A DNA stretch of 64,000 nt. Source: Meconema thalassinum. Its lineage: Eukaryota > Arthropoda > Insecta > Orthoptera > Tettigoniidae. The first letter of the stretch is position 1. Every line of letters starts with the position of its first letter. The DNA is taken from the NCBI GenBank assembly GCA_946902985.2, contig OX336388.2, positions 227,810,467-227,874,466 of the forward strand, read 5' to 3'. Both the position numbers and the translations under genes were made by a program. Shown here in pieces: positions 1 through 10,312 of this stretch. The notes under the pieces were generated by a model. It did not search any database. It was not told the DNA's origin and saw only the letters and a program-made list of their open reading frames with translations.

Positions 1-1098
1 GAGCTAATCCAAAATTGGCACACATATAGATAATAATATTTCAGTTTAATTTCCAGGAGGCCATACATGGCAGTGTTGCCAAAATGATTATAAGCCTGCT
101 GATAGGTCCAATTTTTTAATGCATACAACTTCACCACTATCAATTGGAATTCAACCAAATTTCGTATGTACTATGTGTGCATAAACAGATATGACTGAGC
201 GTATTTTTAAAAGCCACCAGGCTTCCAACTGTTAATAAATGCTCTCTCTCTCTCTATTTTCTAATCCAAATACCAGTATATCAGAAAGTATGCAAGCCGA
301 CAGCTTTAAACTGCGCACACGTATAGTACCTGACATTCTAGAATAATTTGGAGTAACTTATGTACCTCAGTCCTACCAACATGATTCTAAGCCTACTGAT
401 AGGACCTATTTTAAATTATAACTTCTATACTATCAATTGGATTTCAACCAAATTTCGTATGTGCTATGTGTAACATAACAGATATGACTATGCTTATTCT
501 TAAGAGCAACCAAAGCTGCCAACTGTTAATAAATGTTGTCTCTATTCTTTACCCTAATATTAATATATCAGATAGTATGTAAGCCAACAGATTTAAAATT
601 TTCACGTGTATAGTACTTGACAATCTAGATTAATTTGTAGAAACTAATATACTTCAGTGTTGCCAACATGACTCTAAGCCTGCTGATAGGTCCACTTTTA
701 ATATGCATGTAACTTCTATACTAACAAATGGATTTCATCCAAAATTGGCACAACAAGATATCATAATATTTAAGATTGTTTCTGACCAACACATGCATGA
801 CATTGTTGCCAACATGATTTTACGTGCGCTGATAGATCCAATGTCTAACTGCATGTAACGTCCATGCTATCCATAGGACTTCAACCAAATGTTGTATTCT
901 GTACCTTAAGTGATGGAACTGACAATATATTCAGTCACCAGGGCTGCCAACTGTAGTGCTCCATTAGGCTATATTATACAAGGTATATTTCGGACTAATT
1001 AGAAATTTCGATATTACCAACTTAATTTCGTCATTATGCTAGATAGGTCCATATAGATTGGCATGGATCTTAAATTTTAAGAAAAGTAGGCTCTTTAG
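1..1098 (+). mobile_element. RC-A element, 3' part, cut by window start
   Basis: This is the body and 3' end of an RC-A rolling-circle-like element; its start lies outside the window. The phrase TGCCAACATGATT or GCTGCCAACTG recurs about every 145 bp, as in the complete copies at 27.5, 29.0 and 38.1 kb. The family 3' sequence AAAAGTAGGCTCTTTAGTTC is present near 1081-1100, but the terminal hairpin is corrupted and runs straight into a LINE fragment. No protein is encoded. Confidence 0.8.
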
Positions 1099-1230
1099 TT
1101 CTTCCTGGGAAGTCCCAAACGTCTTGATGGCTACTCTATAAAGATTTCGGTCTTGTGCGTCTTCTGCTCTTATCCCCATTTCTTTAAGATCTTTCTGGAC
1201 GTTAACACACCATGGCATTGTCACTTTTGG
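1095..1230 (-). pseudogene. LINE C-terminal fragment
   Basis: On the minus strand this reads MPWCVNVQKDLKEMGI followed by RAEDAQDRNLYR, which resembles the extreme C-terminus of non-LTR retrotransposon reverse transcriptases (a W-x(4)-KDL(K/Q)EMGI-type tail). The fragment is about 45 codons long and abuts the RC-A end. It is probably the same LINE family as the fragment at 1560-2150, where a related but more damaged tail occurs. No catalytic residues remain, so this is a dead 3' remnant. Confidence 0.5.
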
Positions 1231-1261
1231 TTTTGAGTCAAAGCTACTGAAAATCACTATT

Positions 1262-1419
1262 AATTTACACTTGATTTGAGCCTCTATCGACAGCATTTTA
1301 ACAACTAATTACATTCTGTGTTTAGATATTGTTCTTCTACCGGCCTTGAAATCCTCCCATTATTTCTTATTTCGTGCTTCTGGCAGGGGTCCTCTCCATC
1401 TCCGGGACGCAGATTCCAC
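1262..1419. repeat. Direct repeat, copy 1 of 2
   Basis: This segment, containing GAGCCTCTATCGACAG and later CCGGGACGCAGATTCCAC, is repeated in the same orientation at 2183-2373. The second copy carries about 30 extra bases in the middle. The two copies flank a minus-strand LINE fragment. They could be a local duplication or the ends of an unrecognised element; no LTR hallmarks (TG...CA, primer site) are visible. Confidence 0.7.
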
Positions 1420-1559
1420 TTTAATCTTCTTCTTCTTCTTCTTCGTTTGAGCCTGCTATGGACCACGATACTTCAACTGTTTCCGTCTTTGAGCTTTAAC
1501 ATTTTCCCAGTGGTCCTTCATCCGTTTACTGTCAGCCGTCCACTTCTAGCCTGTTCTCA

Positions 1560-2150
1560 GTTGTGGCTTTTCTTGGAATCGCTGGTGTGCTCAAGTTTTT
1601 TTTCTGGAGAGGAAGATGTTCTTGAATTTCCTCAAGCGAAATCCCTACTTATATAAGATCTTTTTCAATCTTAGAGAACCATGGTCCCTTGGTTTTCTTT
1701 GTCTACAAAGTAGGAAAATATGCTCATGCGTGTTATGTAGCCATAGAAACTAATTCTCCTTTTTCGCATCAAGTCCGTTATCCTTTCCACACGTATGTAG
1801 AGTTCGTTGTTATGTCGCCTCCTGTTCTCTCCATTTTCTCTGACTGGTCCTAGGATCTTTCTCAGGATTTTTCGTTCTTTGGCCTCGAACCTTTCAACTA
1901 AACCTTTCTTATTTACTGCAAGGCATTCTGCTGCGTACAGAGCTTCTGGACGAATAACTGATCAATAATGCCTAATCTTGACATTGATGGACACGGATCG
2001 TTTATTGTAAACATCTGTGGTTAGCTGGTACGCAGTCTCCATCTTGTTGATCCTTGATGTAAATGCTTCTTTCTCAGTGTTGGTTGGTTTTATCAATTCG
2101 CCTAGATACTTAAATTTTTCTGCTCGATTGATAATTCGTTGTTCCACTCT
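1560..2150 (-). pseudogene. Non-LTR retrotransposon RT, C-terminal fragment
   Basis: The minus strand encodes KFKYLGELI, then a thumb-region stretch, then INVKIRHY, an in-frame TGA near 1962, and SVIRPEALYAAECLAVNKKG, KERKILRKILGP and MRKRRI. This is typical of the region after the palm domain of LINE reverse transcriptases, where a line of the type 'xIRPxxLYAxEcL' precedes a K-E-R-K-I-L-R-K-I motif. The endonuclease and RT catalytic core are absent upstream. Further stops after 1690 show it is dead. The clade is uncertain; an RTE-like or Jockey-like LINE is possible. Confidence 0.75.
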
Positions 2151-2182
2151 GAGGGGGCCTGCTTGATGTTAGTTATACATTC

Positions 2183-2373
2183 ATTTTACATTTGAATTGA
2201 GCCTCTATCGACAGAATTTTAACAACCAATTACATTTTGTGTCCAGATATTGTTCGTCTACCAGACTTGACATCCTCCCATTATTTCTGAAGACGAACGA
2301 TCAGTGCCTTAATTCGTGTTTCTGGCAGAGGTCCTCTTCGTCTCCGGGACGCAGATTCCACTTTAATCATTTC
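2183..2373. repeat. Direct repeat, copy 2 of 2
   Basis: Second copy of the 1262-1419 repeat, same orientation, with an extra stretch around 2290-2320 (AAGACGAACGATCAGTGCC). See the first copy for interpretation. Confidence 0.7.
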
Positions 2374-3423
2374 TCATTTAATCTTATTCTTGTTGTTATT
2401 ACTGTATTATCATTAGAAAAGTGAAACTACGAATGACGTCGCGTATTTTTCTTTTTACATTGAACGGTATAATTATTAAATGAGATGCTGTTTAACTGTT
2501 ATTCAAATGTGTATTCTCATGAAGCACGCATATAATTTTCAATATCATCATGGAAATGTGAGTTAAGCTAATCACTCCTAATTGATGCTCTGTTTTTGAC
2601 ACTGTTATTTATTTTGTTTTAATATAAGGAGAGGTGAGTGAAGGGCAGTCTTTGCGTGTAGTGATTAGTCGGGTGAAGTAATTAATGTAGGACTCTATTC
2701 CCGAGCGCATCGCGTGGGGCGGTGACATTCTGACATGTCAGTAGAGTCCAGGGGTGGACAAATCTCTACTTATTGTCACTGTACATTAACAAACTAAAAA
2801 TCCCTCTCGGCATCATGGAGGGCGGAGGTACAGAGGTGTGAAAATTATTAGACTCAAATACAGTTTTTAATTCACTCAGAATTCTTTTATTCAAATCATT
2901 TAGGTAGATTTCCATAGAAAGCTAACTATTGCAATGGGTACCATGTTTCGACTTCCGAAAAATTTTGACATATCTTCGCGTTTCACATCCCCCAGACCCC
3001 AAAATCACCGTCAGTTCAAATATTTATATATATATAAATGTATCTTTCTTGAGGACACGATAACTACCGCAATTTTGCACCAATTACTTTGAAATGTTTA
3101 CATAATACGTATGTATACCTATAAAATCTCGATCTAGTTCGTTAATGGGCACATTCGGTTGACGGGGGTGAAAATGGGGAGCTTTTTTCGAAAAAGTGAA
3201 ATATCGCTATAACTCTCTTAATATTTGAAATATTGAATCCATTCAAGTTCATACTATGTGTCGGATAAGGCCCAAAAATGTATGTTTGATAAGTGTTTTG
3301 ATAGCACCAAACATTGACCAAAGAGGTGGGAAAAAGTGGGTTTTTCGGGAAACATTAATCATATCTCTCTTAATAGCCACAAAATTCTATAAAATCGTTT
3401 TACTATAAATTTCTTATAATACA
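2374..3423. other. Unassigned AT-rich sequence
   Basis: No ORF with recognisable content, no tandem array and no convincing transposon terminus were found in this kilobase. A short (AT)n patch lies near 3026-3040. It may be unique sequence or old decayed repeats. Confidence 0.5.
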
Positions 3424-3705
3424 ACCCGGACGAAGTTGTTGGATTTTTAAGTGCGTTAAAGTCCTTCAGTATCCCTTCCTTTGGAGGGGAAGAAAATCCG
3501 GTGGGCCCATGTCATAGATTTAAGGTAACTTACGTAAAAGAACCTACCACTGCAATTGGTAGTGAGTAGCAAAATTTGTACGTTATGTTTGGCTAATTAG
3601 ACACGCTATATCAAGTTCCAACGTTCACCGCTAGGTGTGAATGACGGTAGAATCTGTTAGCCAAAGTTGGAATTACTTGGATTTGAACTTGTTGGGAGCC
3701 CTTGG
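3424..3705 (+). repeat. Repeat D, copy 1
   Basis: A roughly 280-bp interspersed repeat shared with 14795-15090 and 61940-62180. Shared landmarks in order are a TTTTTAAG(A/T)GCGTTAAA phrase, CAGTATSCCTTCCTT, a GGAGGGGAAG(T/A)AAA block, GTCCCATGTCATAGATTTA, AAAGAACC, TCCAACGTTC and finally AAGTTGGAA(C/T)TACT. It has no coding capacity and no clear ends. It might be the 3' part of a LINE or SINE; the class is unknown. Confidence 0.75.
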
Positions 3706-3876
3706 CCGTTCAATCAAACATACCCAGCCAGCTATGACCATTGTCTGCAATTCATATATAATAAATCACCTGATTTTGAATTTTGATTTCTTTAATGAGA
3801 AACCATTATTATATCTAAATAATTTTATATTCTTTGTAAAGATACCAATTTTATTCTAATATTTAATATATATTTT
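3706..3876. other. Flank paralogous to 11.9 kb
   Basis: The last 25 bases (AATATTTAATATATATTTT) and the bases after the next element (ACTTATCCGACTTAAGTTA) together match one uninterrupted stretch at 11905-11975. That stretch is therefore an empty-site paralog for the RC-B insertion that follows. Confidence 0.7.
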
Positions 3877-5376
3877 TAGCCTATTTTCAATTTTGAAAAA
3901 ATAGGCTTATGAGATCACCTTTTGTCCGTGTGTGTGTGTGTGTGTGTGAGAGGTGTGTGTGTGTGTGTCCCTAATAAAATCTAAACGGCTGGAGCGATTT
4001 CAATGAAACTCGGTAAGTTCATAGCACTATTCCCGGCGACCTCGACCTTACCCTTCAAATTTTGTTACGTCTTACCAATCCAACATGGCGGCTGTGCGAA
4101 ATATTTCACTAGCATTCAATATCTCCGAAACTATTACTGGTATCGCCCTGAAATTGTGCACGGTGATAAAGGGCACTACTAGAAGTCCACCTATGAGACT
4201 TTAAAAAACCTGGTGACTACAAAACCAACATGGCGGTCAAGCGAAATTGAGACCCTTAAATAGACATTTCTCGCGATTTAACTATCCAAACGTAATGAAA
4301 CTTGGTACAGCAAATGTTTATACACATTGTAATGCACTGGAGTCTAATTTAGTTCAATTGTTTACATAACCTCAAAATGGCGGCTGTGCGAAATATTTTA
4401 CTGACATTCTATATCTCCGAAACTATTACAGATACCATCATGCAATTTTGTACGGTGATAAAGGGTACTGATACAAGTTTACCTATGTATATTTCATAAA
4501 CCTGTAAAGTACAAAACGAACATGGCGACCAAGCGAATTTGAAATATTTTAATAGACTTTTCTCGTGATTTTACTCTCTGAGCGCTGTGAAATGTGGTAC
4601 AGTAAATTATTTTGCAGATTGTAATGCACTGCCATCTAATTTAATTCAATTGTTTACATAACCTCAAGATGGCGGCTGTGAGAAATTTTATAATTAAGTT
4701 TTTATTCTTGTGTCGTAATCATGCGATCGAAGTGAAAGTTTGAATAATGAAGCTAGGCAATAATTGTCCTTGAATGGTACATAACTCTATGGCCTATACA
4801 TATAACAATCCTAAATGGCGAGCTTCCGAAATATTTAGACGGTTCTCAATATCTATGAATCTTTTACAGCAACCAAACTGATTTTTTATGTTCATAGAGA
4901 CTACGAACATATGTTCACCTATAGGACTTTCAGTAACCTGGTGAGCACAAATCCAACATGGCGGCGACGCGAAGTATAAATATTTAAATGGACGTTTCTC
5001 GCGAATTAACTATCCGAGTGCCGTGAAAAGTTGCACGTTAAATGCTTATACAAATGTTGATCCACTGGCATGTAATTTATTTCAATTGTTTGCATAATCA
5101 CAAGATGGCTGGTGTGCGTACTTTTAAAATCTCGTTTTTACTTCTTGTGTTCTAATCATGCGATTGAAGTTTGAATTCCACACGTACACAATAATCTTAA
5201 TGTAATAGTACAAAAATAAAAATCCATCCTGGCGACCATATGAAATATTTAGACGGTTCTCAATATCTACGAATCTGTTACAGCAATTAATCTGAAATTT
5301 TGTATGTTGAAAGAGACAATTAACATGAGCAGGATATATGAAAATAGGCTGTATAGTTCCTCACGGAACTACTTGT
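3877..5376 (+). mobile_element. RC-B element, complete copy
   Basis: A non-autonomous rolling-circle-like element of 1500 bp. It starts TAGCCTATTTTCAATTTTG, folds back with AAAATAGGCTTATGAGATC, then has a (GT)n tract and AAACGGCTGGAGCGATTTCA. The body contains ATGGCG-type landmarks at 4084, 4230, 4377, 4522, 4669, 4815, 4958 and 5104, that is every 143-147 bp. It ends AAAATAGGCTGTATAGTTCC, a hairpin (AGTTC/GAACT) and ACTTGT. The ends are fixed by the paralogous empty site at 11.9 kb; the element lies between two T residues without duplication. This fits Helentron-associated HINE elements. Confidence 0.88.
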
Positions 5377-5425
5377 TTACTTATCCGACTTAAGTTAGTA
5401 CACATAGATATAGCAATATTATTTT

Positions 5426-6088
5426 TAGCCTATTTTCATCTATGAATAAATAGGCTTATGAGATCACCTTCTGTCCGTGTGCCTGTCTGTGTGTACGTGT
5501 GTGTGTCCCCCTAATAACTTCTAAACGGGTGGAGCGATTTCAATGAAACTCAGTAAGTTCATAGCACTATTCCCATCAACCCCGACCATGCCCTTCAAAT
5601 TTTGTTATGTCTCACCTATGTGACTTTTGAAAATCTGGTAACTACAAAACCAATATGGCGGCCAAGCGAAGTTGCGACTTTTAAATAGACATTTCTCGCG
5701 ATTTAACCAACCAAACTCAATGAAACTTGGTACAGTATATGTTTATACACATTGTAATGTACCGACATCTAACTTCGTTCAATTCTTTACGTAACCTCAA
5801 GATGGCAGCTGTGCGAAATTTTAAAATCTCGTATTTACTTCTTGTATCCTAATCTTGCGATTGAAGTTTGAATACTACACGTACACAATAATCTTTATGT
5901 AACAGTACATAACTCTAAGACCAGCATATATAAAAATCCAATATGGCGCCCATCCGCAATATTTAGTCGGTTCTCAATATCTACGAATCTATTACAGCCA
6001 TCAAACTGAAATTTTGTATGTTGATAGAAGCAATTAACATAAGTAGGATATATGAAAATAGGCTTTAGTTCTTTACGGAACTACATGT
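5426..6088 (+). mobile_element. RC-B element, internally shortened
   Basis: A second RC-B copy 49 bp downstream of the first, with the same terminal structures but only about 660 bp, so several internal monomers are missing. It ends GTTCTTTACGGAACTACATGT and is followed with no spacer by an RC-C start (TAGCCTAC), a head-to-tail junction. Confidence 0.85.
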
Positions 6089-6500
6089 TAGCCTACTTTC
6101 GATTTTTGCAAAAAATGAAAGTAGACTTATGAGATCAGCACAGGGCCAAAAATTGCGTATCTGTGTGTGTGTGTGTGAGTCTGTGTGTGTGTGTGTGTAC
6201 TCTGAATGTCTGTCACCCCCCCCCTATCAATTCGAACACGGTGAAACCGAATTGAACGAAATTTGGTACAGAGGTAGCACTGGCAAAGAGCACCTCAGTG
6301 TCATGTTTTATATTGCCGCCATCTTTACCAAACCGCAATGGCTGCCACTCAAATGGTCAAAACTTAATAATGCATTACGACCAAACTAATCATCGGATCT
6401 TCACTAAATTTGGTAATAACATACCTTCATATGGGGCGCGTCTTGTGCCCAAACTACGAGGTCATCAACCGTACCATTTCAGTATGGCGGCCGTGTGAAT
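6089..6500 (+). mobile_element. RC-C element, 5' end
   Basis: The RC-C start TAGCCTACTTTCGATTTTTG folds back on GAAAGTAGACTTATGAGATC and is followed by a (GT)n tract, a C run, then the family phrases TCGAACACGGTGAAACCGAA and GAAATTTGGTACAGAGGTAG. A matching 3' terminus in the same orientation is at 11428-11473, so both may belong to one 5.4-kb element interrupted by the RTE at 7002-10302. The sequence between is too diverged from the other RC-C copies to prove it. Confidence 0.8.
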
Positions 6501-6870
6501 TATGCAAACTTTATAATCCATAACATGGGACCGACCAGTTCAGATTATCGAACCAAGAATCGTTTAATCTGTTCTAAACGACGTGGCCCGTTTGAAATTA
6601 AAGTTTATATTGTAATATTATAGTCTAGAAGTGATTTTAGAAAGCTGAGTCGTCTCGGTTATTTGACAAGATGGCAGCTGATCTCTCGTTCTGACCTATA
6701 TTTTATTAATAATTTCAGTTTGTTGCATGCAATATAGCCTAGTGATAAAAATTATATGAACTTTATATGAAATGAACTCGATTTGATATATACTCCAGTG
6801 AAGAAATCGTTTAGTGCAAGTCATTATTTGCTATAACGTTGTGTATGTATTGGTCCCTGACTCTCAATTA
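6501..6870. other. Probable RC-C interior or flank
   Basis: An AT-rich stretch with one degenerate landmark (AAGATGGCAGC near 6668), suggesting decayed RC-C body. Nothing else is recognised. Confidence 0.4.
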
Positions 6871-6960
6871 GTGTGTGCACGATTGGCTGAGTGGTTAGGG
6901 CGTTGGTCTTTCATCACGCTGGCCGTGGTTCAAATCCTATCGGACTTGAACTTTTTTGCT
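6871..6960 (+). mobile_element. tRNA-derived SINE head or tRNA relic
   Basis: An A-box-like TGGCTGAGTGG at 6884-6894 and a good B box GGTTCAAATCC at 6927-6937 are spaced as in a tRNA gene, and a T6 run follows at 6952-6957. Cloverleaf pairing of the acceptor arm is poor, so this is a SINE promoter region or pseudo-tRNA, not a working tRNA gene. Confidence 0.6.
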
Positions 6961-6991
6961 TGAATGTTTTTATATTTATTATTTCTTGAGT

Positions 6992-7001
6992 ACTGAGACG
7001 T
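6992..7001. repeat. Target site duplication of the RTE, left
   Basis: ACTGAGACGT here is repeated exactly at 10303-10312, directly after the (GAA)n tail, which defines both ends of the retrotransposon. Confidence 0.88.
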
Positions 7002-7229
7002 GCCAGGTGCAGCTTCCATGGGGGAGGAGCTCTGAACTGAGTAAGGGCTTTTCTGTACTCTGTGGAAGACGGATCTGGGCGGGGAAGTCCTCAACCCCGA
7101 CACGGCGCGTCCCAATGGCTGATAGGGGCTCTTGTTCAGAGTGGTGCTTGCACCCGCGGATCAACTGAGGACATGATATAGTGGCAGCAGCTATATCATT
7201 ATTGTTGATACAAGACCGATCTGTCGACC

Positions 7230-8417
7230 TTGCATCAGCAAACAGCTGCATCATATCATGGCATCCTTGAATGTTGGGATGTGATGTGGTTACTGCGCAT
7301 TGAGGAAGGCAACGGGAAACCACCTCAATTATTTTTCCCCAGGATAATATTCATGGCTGAAAACCCAATTACATTGGCCCTTAGTCCCGGGCAGACCTTA
7401 AGTGGTCAGAGGGTGCAAAGAATCTCCCGGTCAGCCCTGAAGATAGGAACGTGGAATGTACGGAGTATGTTTGAAGCAGGAAAGATTCACAATACAATTC
7501 ATGAGATGAAGAGGATGAATGTGTCCATAATGGGTATAAGTGAGATGAGATGGCCGGGGACAGGAGATTGTAATGTGGAGGATTGCATGGTATACTACAG
7601 TGGTAATAATGATGCCAGGCATTTGCATGGAGTGGGTTTTATAGTGGACAAAAGTTTGCAGTCTGCTGTTATCAGTTGTATACCATTCTCCAGTAGAATA
7701 ATGATGTTAAAGTTACGTGGTAAACCTTTCCACATTAATCTCATTCAAGTGTATGCCCCTACTAGTGACAAAAGCGATGAAGATGTTGAGGAATTCTATG
7801 CCCAAATTCAGACCGTCCTCAAAGACACCAAAGAACATGATGTAACCCTTGTTATGGGAGATTTTAATGCAAAGGTTGGGAAAGGTTCTGAAGAACACAT
7901 TGTGGGCCAGTGGGGTCTCGGACAAAGAAACAACAGAGGGGATCGTTTAGTGCAGTTTTGTAGAGAGGAGAACTTTGTCATTGCTAATACTTGGTTTAAG
8001 CTTCCTGCCAGGAGACTTTATACGTGGAAAGCACCTGCTGATAGTCCAGACAACATAATAAGAAATCAAATTGATTTCATTCTAATTAAAAACAGATTTA
8101 GAAACAGCGTGATTTTTGCAAAAACCTATCCAGGAGCAGATGTTCCTTCTGACCACAATCCTCTCATTAGCAAAATTTTTGTCCGGCTTAACAAGATTCC
8201 GATAAAAACAACACAAAAGAAATATGATACTGATGAACTTCGGGAAATAAATACGAGGTCACAGGTGGCTGATGCTCTTGCCACTGATCTTAAGACGTTG
8301 AATTCAAATGACATGCAGCCCTTGGAACTTTGGGACTCTTTTAAAACCTCAGTGAAGAGGGTTGGAGATCATTTTCTTAAGAACAAGAGACAACATAAAA
8401 AAGGAAGGCATGGATGA
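7230..8417 (+). pseudogene. RTE endonuclease domain (frameshifted away from RT)
   Basis: This 395-codon frame encodes the apurinic/apyrimidinic-type endonuclease that nicks the target for reverse transcription. Motifs are KIGTWNVRSM (Asn about 76), GISEMRW (Glu 105), QVYAPTSD (Tyr 175), MGDFNAKVG (Asp 211, Asn 213), NQIDFILIK (Asp 282) and PSDHNPL (Asp 308, His 309), so all catalytic residues look intact. The protein resembles the endonuclease also found in mammalian CFDP2/BCNT. The first 41 residues come from the conserved leader, so Met 42 at 7353 (MAENPIT) is the better start. A frameshift in the A6 run at 8397-8402 separates it from the RT frame. Confidence 0.88.
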
Positions 8418-10285
8418 CGGATGAAATATTGAATCTAATGGATAAACGAAGAGAAGTCAAAGGAAGAGATAATGAAGAATATTGGTTTATTCATAGATTG
8501 ATAAAGAATAGGATCAGACAAGCCAAGGAAGTTTGGATGTCAGATAGGTGCAAAGAAATTGAAGAACTTAATAGTAAATAAGATACTTTCCAGGTCCATA
8601 AGAAAATCAAAGAAGTTTCAGGTAGACACAGGAAAAGAAACACAGTCAACTTAGTTGATAGTCAAGGTAACACGGTATTTGTAGTTGAAGAAAAATTACA
8701 GGTTTGGGAGAACTATATACAAGAGATTTTTAATGATGATCATCGTCCTTCCCGACCCGAAATTCCTTCAGTTGTTGGACCCATGATCACCATGGATGAA
8801 GTGAAATATGCGATTAGGATAGCGAAAAATGGTAAGGCTCCTGGTCAAGATGACATTCCAGTGGAATTGTTGAAGATCTTGGATGATGATAGCATTGTGA
8901 CGCTCACTAATTTATATAACAAGATATACGACACGGGCATATTACCAGAAGACTGGCTCTTGTCTACATTTATTGCTCTTCCGAAGAAACCGATGGCTAA
9001 GTCATGTAGTGACTTCAGGACAATCAGTCTTATGAGTCATGTGCTCAAGATATTTCTCAAAGTTATCCATAATCGCATAAACAGGAAATGCGAGATGAAT
9101 ATCAGTGACACGCAGTTTGGGTTCCGCAACGGTCTAGGAACTCGTGAGGCATTATTTGCGCTTCAAGTTCTTTTCCAGAGATGCCGTGAGGTGAATCAGG
9201 ATGTATATGCATGTTTTCTGGACTATGCAAAAGCCTTTGACCGTTGTCAGCATGATAAGTTGTATAATGCACTCACGAACTCAGGAATAGATGAGAAAGA
9301 CATTCGGATCATCATTAATTTATACTGGGGTCAAAAGGCTAGTATCATAATTGATGGACATATATCGAGATCAGTGGAAATAATGCGTGGTGTGAGACAA
9401 GGATGCATTCTTTCACCACTTCTTTATAATATCTATGCAGAACAGATTTTCTCCGAGGCACTTGATGGCATTCAACAAGGTATTAAGGTCAATGGTAATT
9501 ATATTAATAATATATGGTACGCAGATGATACTGTATTGATTGCAAATAGTTTCGAAGGACTTAAAGAGATTGTTACTATGGTGTATCAAAAGAGTAAACA
9601 ATATGGCCTTGACCTCAACATTAAGAAAACAAAATATATGATAATATCGCGAAAACCAGAATTGTCACAAGTCCTTTTAGTCGATGGACATCAGATTGAG
9701 CGAGTCAAGAGTTTGGTTTATTTAGGACAGAATATTAATGAGAATTGGGATCCTTCGGTTGAAATAAGATGCCGTATATAGAAGGCTAGATCCATCTTTA
9801 TGAAAATGAAACAACTACTATGCTGTCGAGATCTCGGTATGACGCTTAAGGAAAGAATTGTGAAGTGTTATGTTGTCTCCACCCTTCTTTATGGTGTTGA
9901 AGCTTGGACCTTGTCCGTAGCTACAGAAAAGAAGATTCGAGCTTTTGAAATGTGGATATACCGGCGGATTCTTAAAATTTCGTGGACAGAACATGTGAGT
10001 AATGCCGAGGTTCTTCAGCGTGTAAGCAGCCAACCTGAGCTGTTAAACACAATTAAGAAGAGGAAATTGGAATACTTGGGACACATGATGAGGAATCCAA
10101 AATGCCGTCTGCTCCAAGTTATACTTCAGGGTAAAATTGAAGGACGGCGTGGACCAGGAAGGAGACGAATAACTTGGATGGATAATTTAAAAACGTGGTT
10201 TGGGCTGTCTTCCACGGAACTCTTCAGGATTGCACAGGCTAAGAAGGTGTTAGCCATGGTGGTAGCCAACGTCCGTATCGGATAA
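8403..10285 (+). pseudogene. RTE reverse transcriptase domain, two nonsense codons
   Basis: This is the continuation of the RTE protein in another frame, beginning AWMTDEILNLMDKRR. It contains NGKAPGQDDIP, a palm A motif FLDYAKAFDRC, GVRQGCILSPLLYNIYA and the catalytic YADDT, followed by ALLYG-type thumb sequences (STLLYGVEAWT) and the C-terminal YLGHMMRN and RRGPGRRRITW motifs. An in-frame TAA at 8579-8581 lies upstream of the palm and a TAG at 9779-9781 lies after it; translation otherwise stays in one frame to the TAA at 10283-10285. It would copy element RNA at a nicked target if intact. Internal Met codons at 8783 and 9800 start the open segments but are unlikely to be native starts. Confidence 0.9.
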
Positions 10286-10312
10286 GGTAGAAGAAGAAGA
10301 AGACTGAGACGT

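Larger units (their letters stand above)
7002..10302 (+). mobile_element. RTE-like non-LTR retrotransposon, near full length
   Basis: A 3.3-kb LINE flanked by a perfect 10-bp target duplication ACTGAGACGT (6992-7001 and 10303-10312). It has about 230-350 bp of 5' leader including GAGGAAGGCAACGGGAAACC, a leader phrase seen in BovB/RTE elements. Then come an apurinic-like endonuclease ORF and a reverse transcriptase, and it ends right after the RT stop in a short (GAA)n tail. Total length, lack of an ORF1 with zinc fingers, and a tail of simple repeats rather than poly(A) fit the RTE clade. One frameshift and two nonsense codons make it inactive, but the few lesions suggest recent arrival. Confidence 0.9.

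Noticed and set aside
1262..2373. LTR retrotransposon with short LTRs
   Set aside because: The repeats lack TG...CA ends, a primer-binding site and a polypurine tract, and the interior is a reversed LINE fragment.
7230..8417. Host craniofacial development protein 2-like gene
   Set aside because: The similarity is to the RTE endonuclease domain; the target duplication, RT and (GAA)n tail show it is a retrotransposon.
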